33,204 nucleotides of DNA from Chromatiales bacterium (GTDB lineage: Bacteria; Pseudomonadota; Gammaproteobacteria; SZUA-152), in contig JALSHB010000017.1 in the NCBI GenBank assembly GCA_026982475.1, positions 1 through 33,204 on the forward strand, written 5' to 3'. Shown here in pieces: positions 9,381 to 18,614 of the stretch. Within the stretch, counting starts at the first letter, position 1; every line of letters begins with the position of its first letter. The notes under the pieces were generated by a model. That model saw only the letters and a list, made by a program, of their open reading frames with translations, was not told where the DNA came from and did not search any database. Position numbers and translations under genes: made by a program.

Positions 9381-11783
9381 TTGAAAAATTACCTGGGCAG
9401 AAAAAGTCTACTCTTTGCTCTATTCGTCGCTCTGTTGTCGATAGCGGCTATCTATGGCAAGCGGGAGGCGCCGCATTCGATGGAACGCGACCTCGAGCAG
9501 GCGCTGTCCTTGGCCGCGACAGACGGTCGCGTGGACTACGAACAGGATGTCAGGCCGATTCTGGAGCGTCGCTGTGTGGTTTGCCACGGTTGTTACGATG
9601 CGCCATGTCAATTGAAACTTTCCTCCCATGAAGGCCTGCGACGCGGCGCCAGTGAAGAACGCATCTATGAACCCAAGCGCATTAACGAAATGCGGCCGAC
9701 ACGCCTGTTCATCGATGCCAAAACGCCATCCGAGTGGCGCTCACGGGGGTTTTCGCCGGTACTCAACGAGGGGCCATCGAGCCCGGAAAACAATCTGCGG
9801 AACTCGGTGCTCTATCACCTGCTGAGCTTGAAGCAGCAACATCCCCAGCCGAGTACGGGAAAGCTGCCGGACAGTTTCACCCTGGAACTCAACCGGGAAC
9901 AGACCTGCACCACCATCGAGAAGGTGGATGACTATGCCCGAGAGCATCCCCTGTGGGGAATGCCTTATGCCATGCCAAATCTTTCTGAAAAGGAATATCA
10001 AACCCTCGTTGCCTGGCTGGCACAAGGCTCACCCGCACCGGCGTTACCCGGACCTTCCGCCACGGTGCTGCCACAGATCAGGGAATGGGAACGGTTTCTG
10101 AACCAGGATTCCCCCAAACAGCGCCTGGTCAGCCGCTATCTGTATGAACATTTGTTCCATGCGCATATCCATTTTTCCGGATCTCCGACGCGGGAATTCT
10201 ATCGCTTGGTTCGTTCGACCACGCCACCCGGCAAGGTGATCGATGAAATTCCCACACTGCGCCCCTATGATGACCCGGGCTCCTCCACATTCTATTACCG
10301 GCTGTTGAGATACCAGCCAGGCATCGTGATCAAAAATCACATCGTCTACGAATTTTCCGGGCAACGGATGCAGCGTTATCGTGAACTCTTTCTTGAGCCG
10401 GACTATGACGTGCGTCAACTGCCAGGCTATGAGACCTGGGTCGCCTCCAATCCCTTCAAGGTTTTTTCCGCCATTCCCGCAGAATCACGCTACCGCTTTC
10501 TGCTGGACGATGCGTATTTCTTCATCGAAGGTTTCATCAAGGGGCCGGTCTGCCGTGGCCAGATCGCCCTGAACGTGATCGAGGACCAGTTCTGGGTGAT
10601 GTTCTTCGATCCGAACCAGCCGGTGATCACCAATAACGCCCAGTTCATCGGCGAGATGGCGAATGAACTTCAGCTACCCGCGGACGAGGGAAGCAACCTG
10701 GACCTGCTGCGCATCTGGACGGATTACTGGGAAGGGCAGCGGCGATACATGGAGGAAAAGCAGGCCTGGTTCAAGACCATTGGCAGCCACGACCTCGACC
10801 ACGCCATGAATTACATCTGGGATGGCGATGGCGAAAACCCCAATGCGGCTCTCACGATCTTTCGCCATTTCGACAGCGGCTCCGTGGCCTATGGGTTGAT
10901 CGGTAACGAGCCGGAAACGGCCTGGATCATTGATTACCCCCTGTTTGAACGCATTCATTATTTACTGGTGGCCGGATTCAATGTCTATGGCAACATCGGC
11001 CACCGCATGAGCACCAGGATCTACATGGACTTCCTGCGCATGGAAGGTGAGGATTACTTCCTGGCATTTCTTCCCGTCAGCCAGCGCAAGGCCATTCGTG
11101 ACAGCTGGTATGTGGGTCAGCGCCGCGCCATCGAAGAGCTGTTTTCCGCGCCACAGGCGTGGCTGCAGACCGAGTCGGTAACCGGTTACCAGACCGACGA
11201 CCCACAGGGCGAGCTGTATCGGCACCTCAAGGGAAGGCTTTCCGCTGTCTTGCAACAGACGCAAGCCATGAACCGCTGCGGCAAGACCGAGTGTGGAAAC
11301 AGGGACACGGAGAGCGCCCGCGCAGACAGCGCGATGCAGAAAATCGCACGCTTGCAGGGTGAGAATCTGCACGCCTTCCCGGACGTCGCCTTCGTCAGAG
11401 TGAAGACGGGCAGGGCGGAAGGCGACCTGGCCTATACGCTGATCCGCAACAAGGCTTACAAGAATGTCACGTCATTTCTCGCCGATGAACGCGAGCGGGA
11501 CCGCTCTGACATCAGCCAGGATACCATGACCGTGGTGAACTGGCTGGAAGGGTCCTATCCCAACTTCTTCTTTTCCGTGGCGTTGTCGGACATCGACGAC
11601 TTTACTCAGCGCTGCGCGACGATCCGCAACCATGACGACTATGAACAGTTTGTCAATCGATATGGCGTGAGACGAACCCATCCGGAATTCTGGGCCCTGG
11701 CCGACTGGTTTCAGGATCTGCAGGCCAGGCGCAAACCCATTTTGTCGGGATTGTTCGACTTGAACCGTTATCAGAATCACTGA
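9381..11783 (+). CDS. cti: Fatty acid cis/trans isomerase (Cti)
   Basis: Periplasmic c-type haem enzyme that turns cis-unsaturated phospholipid acyl chains into trans, a fast response to solvents, heat and some metals. The 800-residue length fits the family. An N-terminal hydrophobic segment (residues 9-25) is a signal peptide or anchor. The haem site CVVCH is at 65-69, followed by the Cti-typical GCYDAPCQLKLSSHEGLRRGA. The later blocks DPNQPVITNN, NVYGNIGHRMSTRIYMDFLRMEGE and FLPVSQRKAIRDSWY also match my memory of the family. The start is TTG at 9381; no better start precedes the signal sequence. It converges on the permease gene at 11832. Confidence 0.93.
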   Translation: MKNYLGRKSLLFALFVALLSIAAIYGKREAPHSMERDLEQALSLAATDGRVDYEQDVRPILERRCVVCHGCYDAPCQLKLSSHEGLRRGASEERIYEPKRINEMRPTRLFIDAKTPSEWRSRGFSPVLNEGPSSPENNLRNSVLYHLLSLKQQHPQPSTGKLPDSFTLELNREQTCTTIEKVDDYAREHPLWGMPYAMPNLSEKEYQTLVAWLAQGSPAPALPGPSATVLPQIREWERFLNQDSPKQRLVSRYLYEHLFHAHIHFSGSPTREFYRLVRSTTPPGKVIDEIPTLRPYDDPGSSTFYYRLLRYQPGIVIKNHIVYEFSGQRMQRYRELFLEPDYDVRQLPGYETWVASNPFKVFSAIPAESRYRFLLDDAYFFIEGFIKGPVCRGQIALNVIEDQFWVMFFDPNQPVITNNAQFIGEMANELQLPADEGSNLDLLRIWTDYWEGQRRYMEEKQAWFKTIGSHDLDHAMNYIWDGDGENPNAALTIFRHFDSGSVAYGLIGNEPETAWIIDYPLFERIHYLLVAGFNVYGNIGHRMSTRIYMDFLRMEGEDYFLAFLPVSQRKAIRDSWYVGQRRAIEELFSAPQAWLQTESVTGYQTDDPQGELYRHLKGRLSAVLQQTQAMNRCGKTECGNRDTESARADSAMQKIARLQGENLHAFPDVAFVRVKTGRAEGDLAYTLIRNKAYKNVTSFLADERERDRSDISQDTMTVVNWLEGSYPNFFFSVALSDIDDFTQRCATIRNHDDYEQFVNRYGVRRTHPEFWALADWFQDLQARRKPILSGLFDLNRYQNH

Positions 11784-11809
11784 TTCAGGTAATTGATAAT
11801 CAACGAAGT

Positions 11810-11828
11810 GGCCACCGCGACGGCGGCC
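11810..11828. terminator. G+C-rich stem-loop between cti and the permease gene
   Basis: GGCCACCG and CGGCGGCC form an 8-base stem with one A-C mismatch around a CGA loop, between the convergent stops of cti (11783) and the permease (11832). There is no T tract on either side, so it could be a weak or Rho-assisted terminator, or chance in G+C-rich DNA. Confidence 0.3.
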
Positions 11829-11831
11829 AGA

Positions 11832-12992
11832 CTAGCCAGCCGGTACGGCAAAGATCAAAACAAAGGCCAGGATGATCCCGATAAAGACAAACAGGCTGCG
11901 CTCCCGGTGATTCCTGCAAACGGAAAAGGCCACGACACACTGCAATAAATAATAAAAAGCGAAGGCGCGTGACGCCAGCGCAATGATTTCAAAGGTCGAT
12001 CCGGACCAGGCCAGCGCCATCGCGGTCGCCCCCACCAGCAAATAGCCCCAGCGCGTGTCAATACGTTGTTTGCTGGCTTCCTTCATGTTGGCGGCGGCCG
12101 CCAGGGTATCCGCGACGGCCGCGGAAAATTGCGACATGCTGGCGGCGATGATCAAGGGAATGGGCAATAGAAAGGAGGCCGTCGCCGCCAGCGTGATCAG
12201 GCTGTTGTCGTCATATTTTCCTTCCAGCACCGGAACGATGGGCTGCGCCAGCGCAACAAAAAGGACATAGACACCGAGTGAGAAATATTGTGACCAGCGT
12301 GATGCGCGGATGCGGGTGGCCACATCGAAATGCTCGCCAAGATAGCGGGTGGTTTCAAAGCCCTGAACCACGATCAACGTGCCCGCCACGATGGTGGCGA
12401 TCTCCCAGGCGCTGCGCGCCGGCATTTCCGGCAGGGTGAACTGCCCGGAGGCCTGCCATTGACCGGCATCATGGATGCCGAACAAGAGGAGAAGCGCGGC
12501 GAGTATCACGATGGTCACATAGAGTGCCCAGCGCTCCAGTTTCTCCAGGGGTTTCAACCCGCCCAGCAGGCCGATGATCGTGATCACGCCAATCACGAGG
12601 GTGGTCAGCAGGCTCTTGTTGAACGCCGTATCCAGTTCGAAGCTGGCCAGAACGAAAGCGGAAAGAATGTGGATATACAGGCACACGGAGACCACATAGG
12701 CGGCTACCAGGGCAAAGTCGGAAAGCCGCTCTACCATCACGGTCAGTGAATTTCCGCCTTTCGCCAACACGGGTTCTGCGCAAAGAATGTTGTGCCGGAC
12801 AATGCTGCCGACCAGGAAGGCGACTAACGCCACCACCACCATTGCCGGCACGGCGTAGGGGCCGACGGCGCTGGCAAGAATGGGCACCACGACGAGGAAC
12901 CCACTGCCAAAGATTGACGCCAGCGGCGTGCTCATTGCGGGAACGATGCTTCTTTCCGACATGTGGTCTGTCTCTGCCTTGCGGCTATCCAT
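11832..12992 (-). CDS. APC-superfamily-like membrane permease, substrate unknown
   Basis: A 386-residue integral membrane protein with about 11 hydrophobic helices. The N-terminal block (SIVPAMSTPLASIFGSGFLV) has the Ser/Gly-rich helix-1 break seen in APC-fold amine and amino acid transporters, and VVQGFETTRYLGEHFD resembles the helix-6 region of that fold. I do not recognise the exact subfamily. ATG 12992 lies 11 bases after the nuoN-like stop; a second ATG at 12962 (MSERSIVPAM) is equally possible, and neither has a strong ribosome binding site. It is the last gene of the complex-I-like operon, so it may carry a solute or ion linked to that complex. Confidence 0.7.
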   Translation of the reverse strand: MDSRKAETDHMSERSIVPAMSTPLASIFGSGFLVVVPILASAVGPYAVPAMVVVALVAFLVGSIVRHNILCAEPVLAKGGNSLTVMVERLSDFALVAAYVVSVCLYIHILSAFVLASFELDTAFNKSLLTTLVIGVITIIGLLGGLKPLEKLERWALYVTIVILAALLLLFGIHDAGQWQASGQFTLPEMPARSAWEIATIVAGTLIVVQGFETTRYLGEHFDVATRIRASRWSQYFSLGVYVLFVALAQPIVPVLEGKYDDNSLITLAATASFLLPIPLIIAASMSQFSAAVADTLAAAANMKEASKQRIDTRWGYLLVGATAMALAWSGSTFEIIALASRAFAFYYLLQCVVAFSVCRNHRERSLFVFIGIILAFVLIFAVPAG

Positions 12993-13003
12993 GCGTTATG
13001 AAA

Positions 13004-14374
13004 TCAGCCCATGGGCCCAAGCAGGGCCTGCGCCGCCAGGCCAATGCCCAGTGTGAAAGCAAAGGCCACTACGATAACCAGATTGACCAGCGGCAAGGAC
13101 ACCGGTGCCGCTGCCGCCTGGGTATCGGCTTGCCGGTACATGACGACGACTATGCGCAGGTAGACGGCCAGGGACAGCACGCTGTTGAGGATCGCGACGA
13201 TCGCCAGCCAGGTAAAGCCGGCATCCATGGCGGCGCCGAACAGCAGGAACTTGCCGACGAAACCGGCCAGCGGCGGGATGCCGGCCAGGGACAGCAGGAA
13301 CACCACCATGGCAATCCCTATGGCGACATTTCTGCGCCCGGCGGCGGCGAAGTCGTCTAGGCTTCGGCCGATGCACATCACCACGGCGAAGGCACCCAGA
13401 TTCATCACTGCGTAGGCGGCAGAAAAAATGATCAGGGAGGTGGTTGCCAATGGGCTTGTGCCGACAGCAACGATAGCGAGCAGAAAATAGCCCGCCTGGG
13501 CAATGGATGAATAGGCCAGCAGTCGCACCACCTTGCCTTGTACCAGTGCCGCCAGATAGCCATAGGTCATGGTCAGCACGGAGATGACAGCGACAAGCAG
13601 CGGCCAATCGCTGCCTAATGGTAAGTCACGCACCACCTGCGCCAGCGCGAGGATGGCGCCGATCTTGGGTACCACCGACATATACGCGGCGATGGATACC
13701 GGGGCCCCCTGGTAGGCATCCGGCGCCCAGAAATGGAATGGCACCAGCGAGGCCTTGTAGCCCAGACCAACGATCACGGCTACCAGGCCAACGCTGGCGA
13801 TCAGTCGAGAATCCTCAAGCCGGGACAGATCGCTGAGCAGTGTCGTACCGGTGCCGCCAAACCAGTAACTGAGGCCGAAGATCATCACCGCGCCGGTCAC
13901 CGAGGCAAAGACGAAAAATTTCATCGCCGCCTCGGTGGCGGCATCATCGCGTGGATAGGCCACCAGGGCGAAGGAACCCAGACCGGAGAGCAGGACGCCC
14001 AGCACCAGCAGCATGGTGTCGCCGGCGCTGGCCAACACCAGCGAACCGAGGGTAACCAGCATCAGCAGTACATAAACCGTGCCCTCGCGGTCACTGCCGC
14101 CGAGTTCCGCGCGCGCCAGCAGTATCGACAGCGCGGTCGCGGGCAACAGGATGAGTTTTGCCCAGACGCTCAAACCATCGATGCGATAGGTACCGCCGAA
14201 GACACTGCTGTCCAAGCCCAGCAAGGGCAGACTCAAGCCGCTGGCGAGCAGTAGTCCGGACAGGGCGACGCCCAGTGCGATGCGCGGCAGGCGCAGCATT
14301 TCGGCCACCAGGGCGAAGACGATGGTCAACAGCAGGGTGATCTCGGGGGTCAGCAGGGCAAGCTCGGCCGCCAT
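13004..14374 (-). CDS. NuoN-like antiporter subunit of the second complex-I-like operon
   Basis: A 456-residue multi-helix membrane protein of the proton-pumping NuoN/NuoM/NuoL family. ATG 14374 starts MAAELALLTPEITLLLTIVF and overlaps the upstream nuoM-like stop by one base (TGATG). The open frame runs further upstream, but only as a shadow of that gene. The helix-7 lysine is kept in GYKASLVPFHFWAPDAYQGAPV (K207). The helix-5 glutamate aligned with E140 of the housekeeping NuoN is not: the segment reads LLVLGVLLSGLGSFALVA, with Val at about 127. Pumping by this subunit may therefore be altered. Divergence from the housekeeping copy is too large for a recent duplication. Confidence 0.9.
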   Translation of the reverse strand: MAAELALLTPEITLLLTIVFALVAEMLRLPRIALGVALSGLLLASGLSLPLLGLDSSVFGGTYRIDGLSVWAKLILLPATALSILLARAELGGSDREGTVYVLLMLVTLGSLVLASAGDTMLLVLGVLLSGLGSFALVAYPRDDAATEAAMKFFVFASVTGAVMIFGLSYWFGGTGTTLLSDLSRLEDSRLIASVGLVAVIVGLGYKASLVPFHFWAPDAYQGAPVSIAAYMSVVPKIGAILALAQVVRDLPLGSDWPLLVAVISVLTMTYGYLAALVQGKVVRLLAYSSIAQAGYFLLAIVAVGTSPLATTSLIIFSAAYAVMNLGAFAVVMCIGRSLDDFAAAGRRNVAIGIAMVVFLLSLAGIPPLAGFVGKFLLFGAAMDAGFTWLAIVAILNSVLSLAVYLRIVVVMYRQADTQAAAAPVSLPLVNLVIVVAFAFTLGIGLAAQALLGPMG

Positions 14375-15843
14375 CAGAATTGCAGCGCCGCAGTGGTCTT
14401 GTGGATGACGTCCAGCAACAGCGCCGGCGCAATGCCCACCACCACGATCAGTATCAGCAGTGGCGCCAGAGAGAGAACCTCGCGCGCATTCAGATCCTTC
14501 ATGCCGATCCATTGTTCACGGGGCTCGCCAAGAAACACCTTGCCGATGGCGCGCAGATACAAGCCAGCGGTCACCACGATGCCGAGGATGACGACCACGG
14601 CCACGGGCTCCACCCGCAGCGTCGCCAGGAATATCTGGAACTCGGCGGGGAAGTGCGCCAGGCCCGGCAGGCCCAGCGAGGCGAAGGCGGCCAACACGAA
14701 GGACCAGCCGAGTATCGGCGTTACCTTCAGCAGACCGCCGAATCGATCCATCTCCCGGGTGTGGGCGCGGTCCTGCAACATGCCGACCAGCAGGAACAGG
14801 GCGCCGGTGACCAGGCCATGGCTGACCATCTGCAACACGGAGCCATCCAGCGCCGTGGCGCGCACCGCCGGATCGACCGCCAGCGCGGCAATGGCAACGC
14901 CAACCACGACATAACCCATGTGATTCACCGAGGTGAGGGCGATCATCCGCTTGAGGTCGCTCTGCGCCAGCGCCGCGAAGGCGCCGTAGAGCGCGGCGAC
15001 CACGCCGAAGGCGAGCACGATGATACCGGCCTCCCGGAAGGCCTCCGGGGTCATCTGCAGAGAGAAACGCACCAGGCCATAGGTGCCGAATTTCAGCATC
15101 ACGCCGGCGAGGATGACACTGCCGGCCGCCGGCGCCTGCACATGTGCGGCCGGCAGCCAGGTGTGAAAGGGAAACACCGGTATCTTGACCGCGAAGGTGA
15201 ACAGCATGGCCGCCAGCGCCAGCATGGCGGCGCTGCCGCTCAATGGCGGGTTGTCTATCCAGGCGCGCATGTCGAAGGTCTGCGGCTCACTGCCAAGATA
15301 CATGCCGAGGATCGCCAGCAGCAGCGGCAGGCTGCCTAACAGGGTATAGATGAAGAACATCAGCGCCGCACGTTGGCGGTCCTCGTGTCCCCAGCCAGCG
15401 ATCATGAAATACATGGAGACCAGCGATACCTCGAAGAACACATAGAAAAGAATCGCGTCGAGGGCGGTGAAGGTGCCAATGGCGGCCGTTTCCAGCAACA
15501 GCATCAGCACCACATAGGCATGGGGCCGTTGCTTCACCTTGGCTGAATAGATGAAACTCAGAAAGAACAACACTGCGCTCAGCAGGACCAGCGGCAGGCT
15601 GATGCCATCCACGCCGACGCGGTAGGCGGCGCCGATGGCCGGCATCCACGCAAGTTCTTCGACCTGGGCAAAGCCTGTCTCGTTGACCCCGCGCGACCAC
15701 ATCCACAGGGCACCCAGCAGGGTCAGCCCACTGGTGACGATGCCGATGAGATGCGCGATGGATGCCGGCGACCGGCGCAGGGCCATGACGAGCAGCGCGC
15801 CAAGCAGGGGCAGGAACAGGGTGATGGACACAATGGGAAGCAC
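14374..15843 (-). CDS. NuoM-like antiporter subunit of the second complex-I-like operon
   Basis: A 489-residue membrane protein of the NuoM family. The key pump residues are present: helix-5 glutamate in ILFYVFFEVSLVSMYFMIAGWG (E138) and helix-7 lysine in FAVKIPVFPFHTWLPAAHVQAP (K220). QMVSHGLVTGALFLLVG and LKRMIALTSVNHMGYVVVG are also typical. The start is GTG at 15843, supported by AGGAG 7 bases upstream. A 127-base gap holding an inverted pair of short repeats separates it from the nuoL-like gene, the only large gap inside this operon apart from the one after the flavoprotein gene (24 bases). Confidence 0.93.
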   Translation of the reverse strand: MLPIVSITLFLPLLGALLVMALRRSPASIAHLIGIVTSGLTLLGALWMWSRGVNETGFAQVEELAWMPAIGAAYRVGVDGISLPLVLLSAVLFFLSFIYSAKVKQRPHAYVVLMLLLETAAIGTFTALDAILFYVFFEVSLVSMYFMIAGWGHEDRQRAALMFFIYTLLGSLPLLLAILGMYLGSEPQTFDMRAWIDNPPLSGSAAMLALAAMLFTFAVKIPVFPFHTWLPAAHVQAPAAGSVILAGVMLKFGTYGLVRFSLQMTPEAFREAGIIVLAFGVVAALYGAFAALAQSDLKRMIALTSVNHMGYVVVGVAIAALAVDPAVRATALDGSVLQMVSHGLVTGALFLLVGMLQDRAHTREMDRFGGLLKVTPILGWSFVLAAFASLGLPGLAHFPAEFQIFLATLRVEPVAVVVILGIVVTAGLYLRAIGKVFLGEPREQWIGMKDLNAREVLSLAPLLILIVVVGIAPALLLDVIHKTTAALQF

Positions 15844-15887
15844 TAACAGTCTCCTGTGGGAATCACTGAAGGTGTGATGCCGTTTTT

Positions 15888-15953
15888 GGAAGCGGCTTCA
15901 GCCGCGAAGCTTTTCTCAGTACAGCCTTCGTGGCTGAAATCGCCCCTGCGGCA
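15888..15953. repeat. REP-like inverted repeat pair inside the nuo-like operon
   Basis: Unit 1 (15888-15910) contains AGCGGCTTCAGCCGCGAAG, which folds on itself. Unit 2 (15925-15953), read on the other strand, contains GGCGATTTCAGCCACGAAGG, a diverged copy in opposite orientation. Two facing copies of a palindromic unit with this core are the usual form of REP elements in gammaproteobacteria, where RayT/TnpA-REP enzymes spread them. In the mRNA it would form a strong hairpin between the nuoL- and nuoM-like cistrons. Confidence 0.6.
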
Positions 15954-15970
15954 CACGGAAACAATACTGT

Positions 15971-17788
15971 TCATCGAAACAGTGAGGTCGCCAGCAGCAC
16001 GGAGAGAATCACCGCCGTAGCCACCACCGTGATGGCCATTTCGCGGTGGATCAGACCACTTTGCAGGGTGCGGGCGCGATTGCCGAGATCGACCATGCCG
16101 CGCACCAGGGCGAAGATCAGCCCGTCGATACCGCGGTCGTCACTGCGGCGTGCCGCCTGGCCGATGGCAAGACCAAGCCGGCCCACGGCCAGCACCGCAG
16201 CATATAGGCCGCGCTCCACGCGCTCGCAGCCACGGGCAATGGCGAAGGCGGGGCGTACTATCCAGGCATCGAAGCCACCGGCTATGGCAAAGCCCTGCCG
16301 GGCCCACGGCAACAGCGGCCCCAGCAGGCGCGGCGCCGGCACCAGCCAGCCCAGCGCAAGACCCGCCAGGGCTGCGCTGAGGCCGAGGACCTGGGCCAGG
16401 GTGCTCACGGGCAGGGTGGAATCGAGCAAGGTCTCGATGGCCGGGAAGGCGGCTCCCAGGGTGACGGCCAGGGTGACCAGCCCGGCCAGCCCGGCGGCCA
16501 TCCAGCCCAGTCCGGCGATGGGGCGTTGTTGCCTGTCGCCATGCCACAGGACGCGTAGCGCCCGCGCCATGTAGGCGCCGGTCAGCAAGGTGCCCGCAAG
16601 GGCGAAGGGGGTCAGTAGCAGGGCCGTGGGTGACGCCAGTGTGGCGGCGATGATGGCGTCCTTGGAGAAGAAGCCGCTCAGGGGCGGGATGCCGGCCAGC
16701 GCCAGCGCGGCCAGGGCAAAGGCGAGGAAAATGCGTGGGCGCTCACGCCCGGCGCCTTGCAGCTTGGTCAGTGCGGTGCTTTCCCGGCCGTGCTGGAATA
16801 CCCCGGCGCCGAGAAACAGGGAACTCTTGATGGCGGCGTGGGCGATCAGGTGCAACAGCGCCGCCAGTGGCACGCCAGCGCCCACCGCCACCAGCATCAG
16901 GCCGTATTGACTGGAGGTGGAGGCGGCCAGCAGACGCTTGAGATCGCGCTCGCCCAGTGCAATCAGGCCGGTGACCACCGTGGTGATGCCGCCGACGACA
17001 CCAACCACAAGTAGCGTTTCTGCCGGCAGCATGGGTGTCGTGCGGATCAGAAGGATCGCCCCGGCCGCCACCAGGGTGGCCGAATGCAGCAGTGCCGAGA
17101 CCGGCGTGGGTCCGGCCATGGCGCGTTGCAACCAGTCGTGCAACGGTGTCTGCGCCGACTTGCCCATGGCCGCCACCAGCAGCAGAAGTCCGGCGGCGAT
17201 CGCCGCGCCGCCGCCGGTGTTCAGGGTGGTGGCGATGTCACTGCTGCCGGCCTCGGCGATGAGGATGAATGCCGCGAGATAGAGCCCCAGATCTGCACTG
17301 CGGGTATAGAGGAAGGCGCGGCTGGCGGCGGAACCGACGCCGCTTCGCCGGTACCAGAAGCCGATCAGCAGGTAACTGCACAGGCCGATGAGTTCCCAGG
17401 CGGCGAGCAACAGGACCCAGTCACCGGCCAGCACCAGGGTTTGCATGGCGGCGATAAACAACAGCAGGGTGGCAAAGAAACGCACCGGTTCATCGTCCTG
17501 CCGCATGTAGCCCACGGCATAGACCAGCACCAGGCCAGCGATGATCGCGACCAGGGTGGAGAGCAGCGCCGTCAGCGGCGTGGCGATCAGGCGCAGGGGC
17601 ATGCCTGGCAGACCGGGCAGCAGTAATTCGCCAGTCACGCCGGAGAAGGCATCGCTCAGCAGAGCGATGCTGGCGAGCAGGGCGATGCTGGCGCCGAGCA
17701 GCGCCAGCGCCACGGCGGCGCGCCGCAGCAGCAGGATCAGCACCGCCGCGACGAGGGGGGCGAGGATGACACTGGCGATCAGGCTCAC
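15971..17788 (-). CDS. NuoL-like antiporter subunit of the second complex-I-like operon
   Basis: A 605-residue membrane protein of the NuoL/HyfB family, about 45 residues shorter than the housekeeping NuoL. The charged pump residues are kept: E132 in LLLAAWELIGLCSYLLIGFWY, K210 in AMGKSAQTPLHDWL, H235 in SALLHSATLV, and K321 in LHLIAHAAIKSSLFLGAG, then SGFFSKDAIIA. The usual AYSTLSQLGYM reads AASTSSQYGLM here. The C-terminal third keeps an amphipathic stretch and a final anchor (MAITVVATAVILSVLLATS). The start is GTG at 17788, overlapping the nuoK-like stop as GTGA. Confidence 0.93.
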   Translation of the reverse strand: MSLIASVILAPLVAAVLILLLRRAAVALALLGASIALLASIALLSDAFSGVTGELLLPGLPGMPLRLIATPLTALLSTLVAIIAGLVLVYAVGYMRQDDEPVRFFATLLLFIAAMQTLVLAGDWVLLLAAWELIGLCSYLLIGFWYRRSGVGSAASRAFLYTRSADLGLYLAAFILIAEAGSSDIATTLNTGGGAAIAAGLLLLVAAMGKSAQTPLHDWLQRAMAGPTPVSALLHSATLVAAGAILLIRTTPMLPAETLLVVGVVGGITTVVTGLIALGERDLKRLLAASTSSQYGLMLVAVGAGVPLAALLHLIAHAAIKSSLFLGAGVFQHGRESTALTKLQGAGRERPRIFLAFALAALALAGIPPLSGFFSKDAIIAATLASPTALLLTPFALAGTLLTGAYMARALRVLWHGDRQQRPIAGLGWMAAGLAGLVTLAVTLGAAFPAIETLLDSTLPVSTLAQVLGLSAALAGLALGWLVPAPRLLGPLLPWARQGFAIAGGFDAWIVRPAFAIARGCERVERGLYAAVLAVGRLGLAIGQAARRSDDRGIDGLIFALVRGMVDLGNRARTLQSGLIHREMAITVVATAVILSVLLATSLFR

Positions 17789-18096
17789 CCCTTCAGCTCC
17801 GTTGCTTCTTCCATTTCCACCGAGCCCCTGGCGCGGAAGCGGGCGATGGCCACGCCGAAGCCCACCGCCATCTCGATCGCCATCACCGTCATGATGATCA
17901 GCACGAACATCTGCCCGGCCGGGTTGTCCGGGTGGAGATAGCGCCAGAAGGCCACCAGGTTGATCATCGCCCCGGCGAGGATCAGTTCCACACCCATCAT
18001 GATCATCACCAGGTTGGTTTGCGACAGGGCGCCGTAGATGCCGGTGCCGAACAATGCCGCGCCGGTGATGAGGGCGATGAGAAGCTCGATGCTCAT
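17785..18096 (-). CDS. NuoK-like subunit of the second complex-I-like operon
   Basis: A 103-residue three-helix membrane protein starting MSIELLIALITGAALFGTG. It keeps both conserved buried acids: E37 in MIMMGVELILAGAMINLVAF and E75 in MTVMAIEMAVGFGVAIARF. The true ATG is at 18096, in an ATGA overlap with the nuoJ-like stop; a longer open frame upstream is a shadow. The C-terminal tail is acidic (EMEEATELKG). Proton transfer through this subunit looks possible. Confidence 0.93.
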   Translation of the reverse strand: MSIELLIALITGAALFGTGIYGALSQTNLVMIMMGVELILAGAMINLVAFWRYLHPDNPAGQMFVLIIMTVMAIEMAVGFGVAIARFRARGSVEMEEATELKG

Positions 18097-18614
18097 GGTT
18101 TGCCGTTCCTCTTGACGGGCTGAATGGCCACCGCGGTAGCAGCGATCATGGCGGTGAGTATGGTGATGCCGGCGGTCTCGAAGATCAGCATCGAGCGTCC
18201 CAGCAGTTCGAGTCCCAGGTCGACGGTCTGCTGGGCGGCATCCGGCGGCGTGCCGGTCACGGGCCCCCAGTCGACGAACACGGCGACCGCCACGGCGGCG
18301 ATGAAGGCCACCAGGCCGGCGCCCAGCGACAGGCGCTTCTGATGGGTCATGTCCATCTCGCCGAGGCCACCCGGGTCCATCATGAACATCACCATGAAGA
18401 TGGCCATGATGCTCATCTCGGTGGCCATCATCATGATCTGCAATACGCCGAGGAATTCCACCTGCATGCTCAGGAACATGGCGCCCAGGGCGGTTTGCGA
18501 GAACAGCAGGGCGAGGGCGGAGCGCACCATGGAAAAGGTGCGGAATACGACGATGCCGAACCACACTGCCGCAAGGCCAAAGAAAGCGATGAACAACATC
18601 TGCGCAGTCATCAT
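18093..18614 (-). CDS. NuoJ-like subunit with a methionine-rich transmembrane helix
   Basis: A 173-residue membrane protein. ATG 18614 (MMTAQMLFIAFFG) makes an ATGA overlap with the nuoH-like stop; a second ATG follows at once. After the conserved EFL (53-55), the helix that normally reads [17 protein letters not shown] reads QIMMMATEMSIMAIFMVMFMMD: Met at 61, 62, 63, 67, 70, 74, 76, 78 and 79, a glutamate at 66, then GEMDM at 85-89. The conserved Tyr and Gly of normal NuoJ are lost. The rest (five helices, C-terminal helix FETAGITILTAMIAATAVAI) follows the family. Clustered Met in a membrane helix can bind Cu(I) or Ag(I), but this is inference. Confidence 0.88.
   Translation of the reverse strand: MMTAQMLFIAFFGLAAVWFGIVVFRTFSMVRSALALLFSQTALGAMFLSMQVEFLGVLQIMMMATEMSIMAIFMVMFMMDPGGLGEMDMTHQKRLSLGAGLVAFIAAVAVAVFVDWGPVTGTPPDAAQQTVDLGLELLGRSMLIFETAGITILTAMIAATAVAIQPVKRNGKP

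Noticed and set aside
15971-17788. DabB-type inorganic carbon transporter
   Set aside because: DabB is a NuoL-like protein paired with DabA; no DabA-like gene is present and the gene is inside a full A-to-N set.
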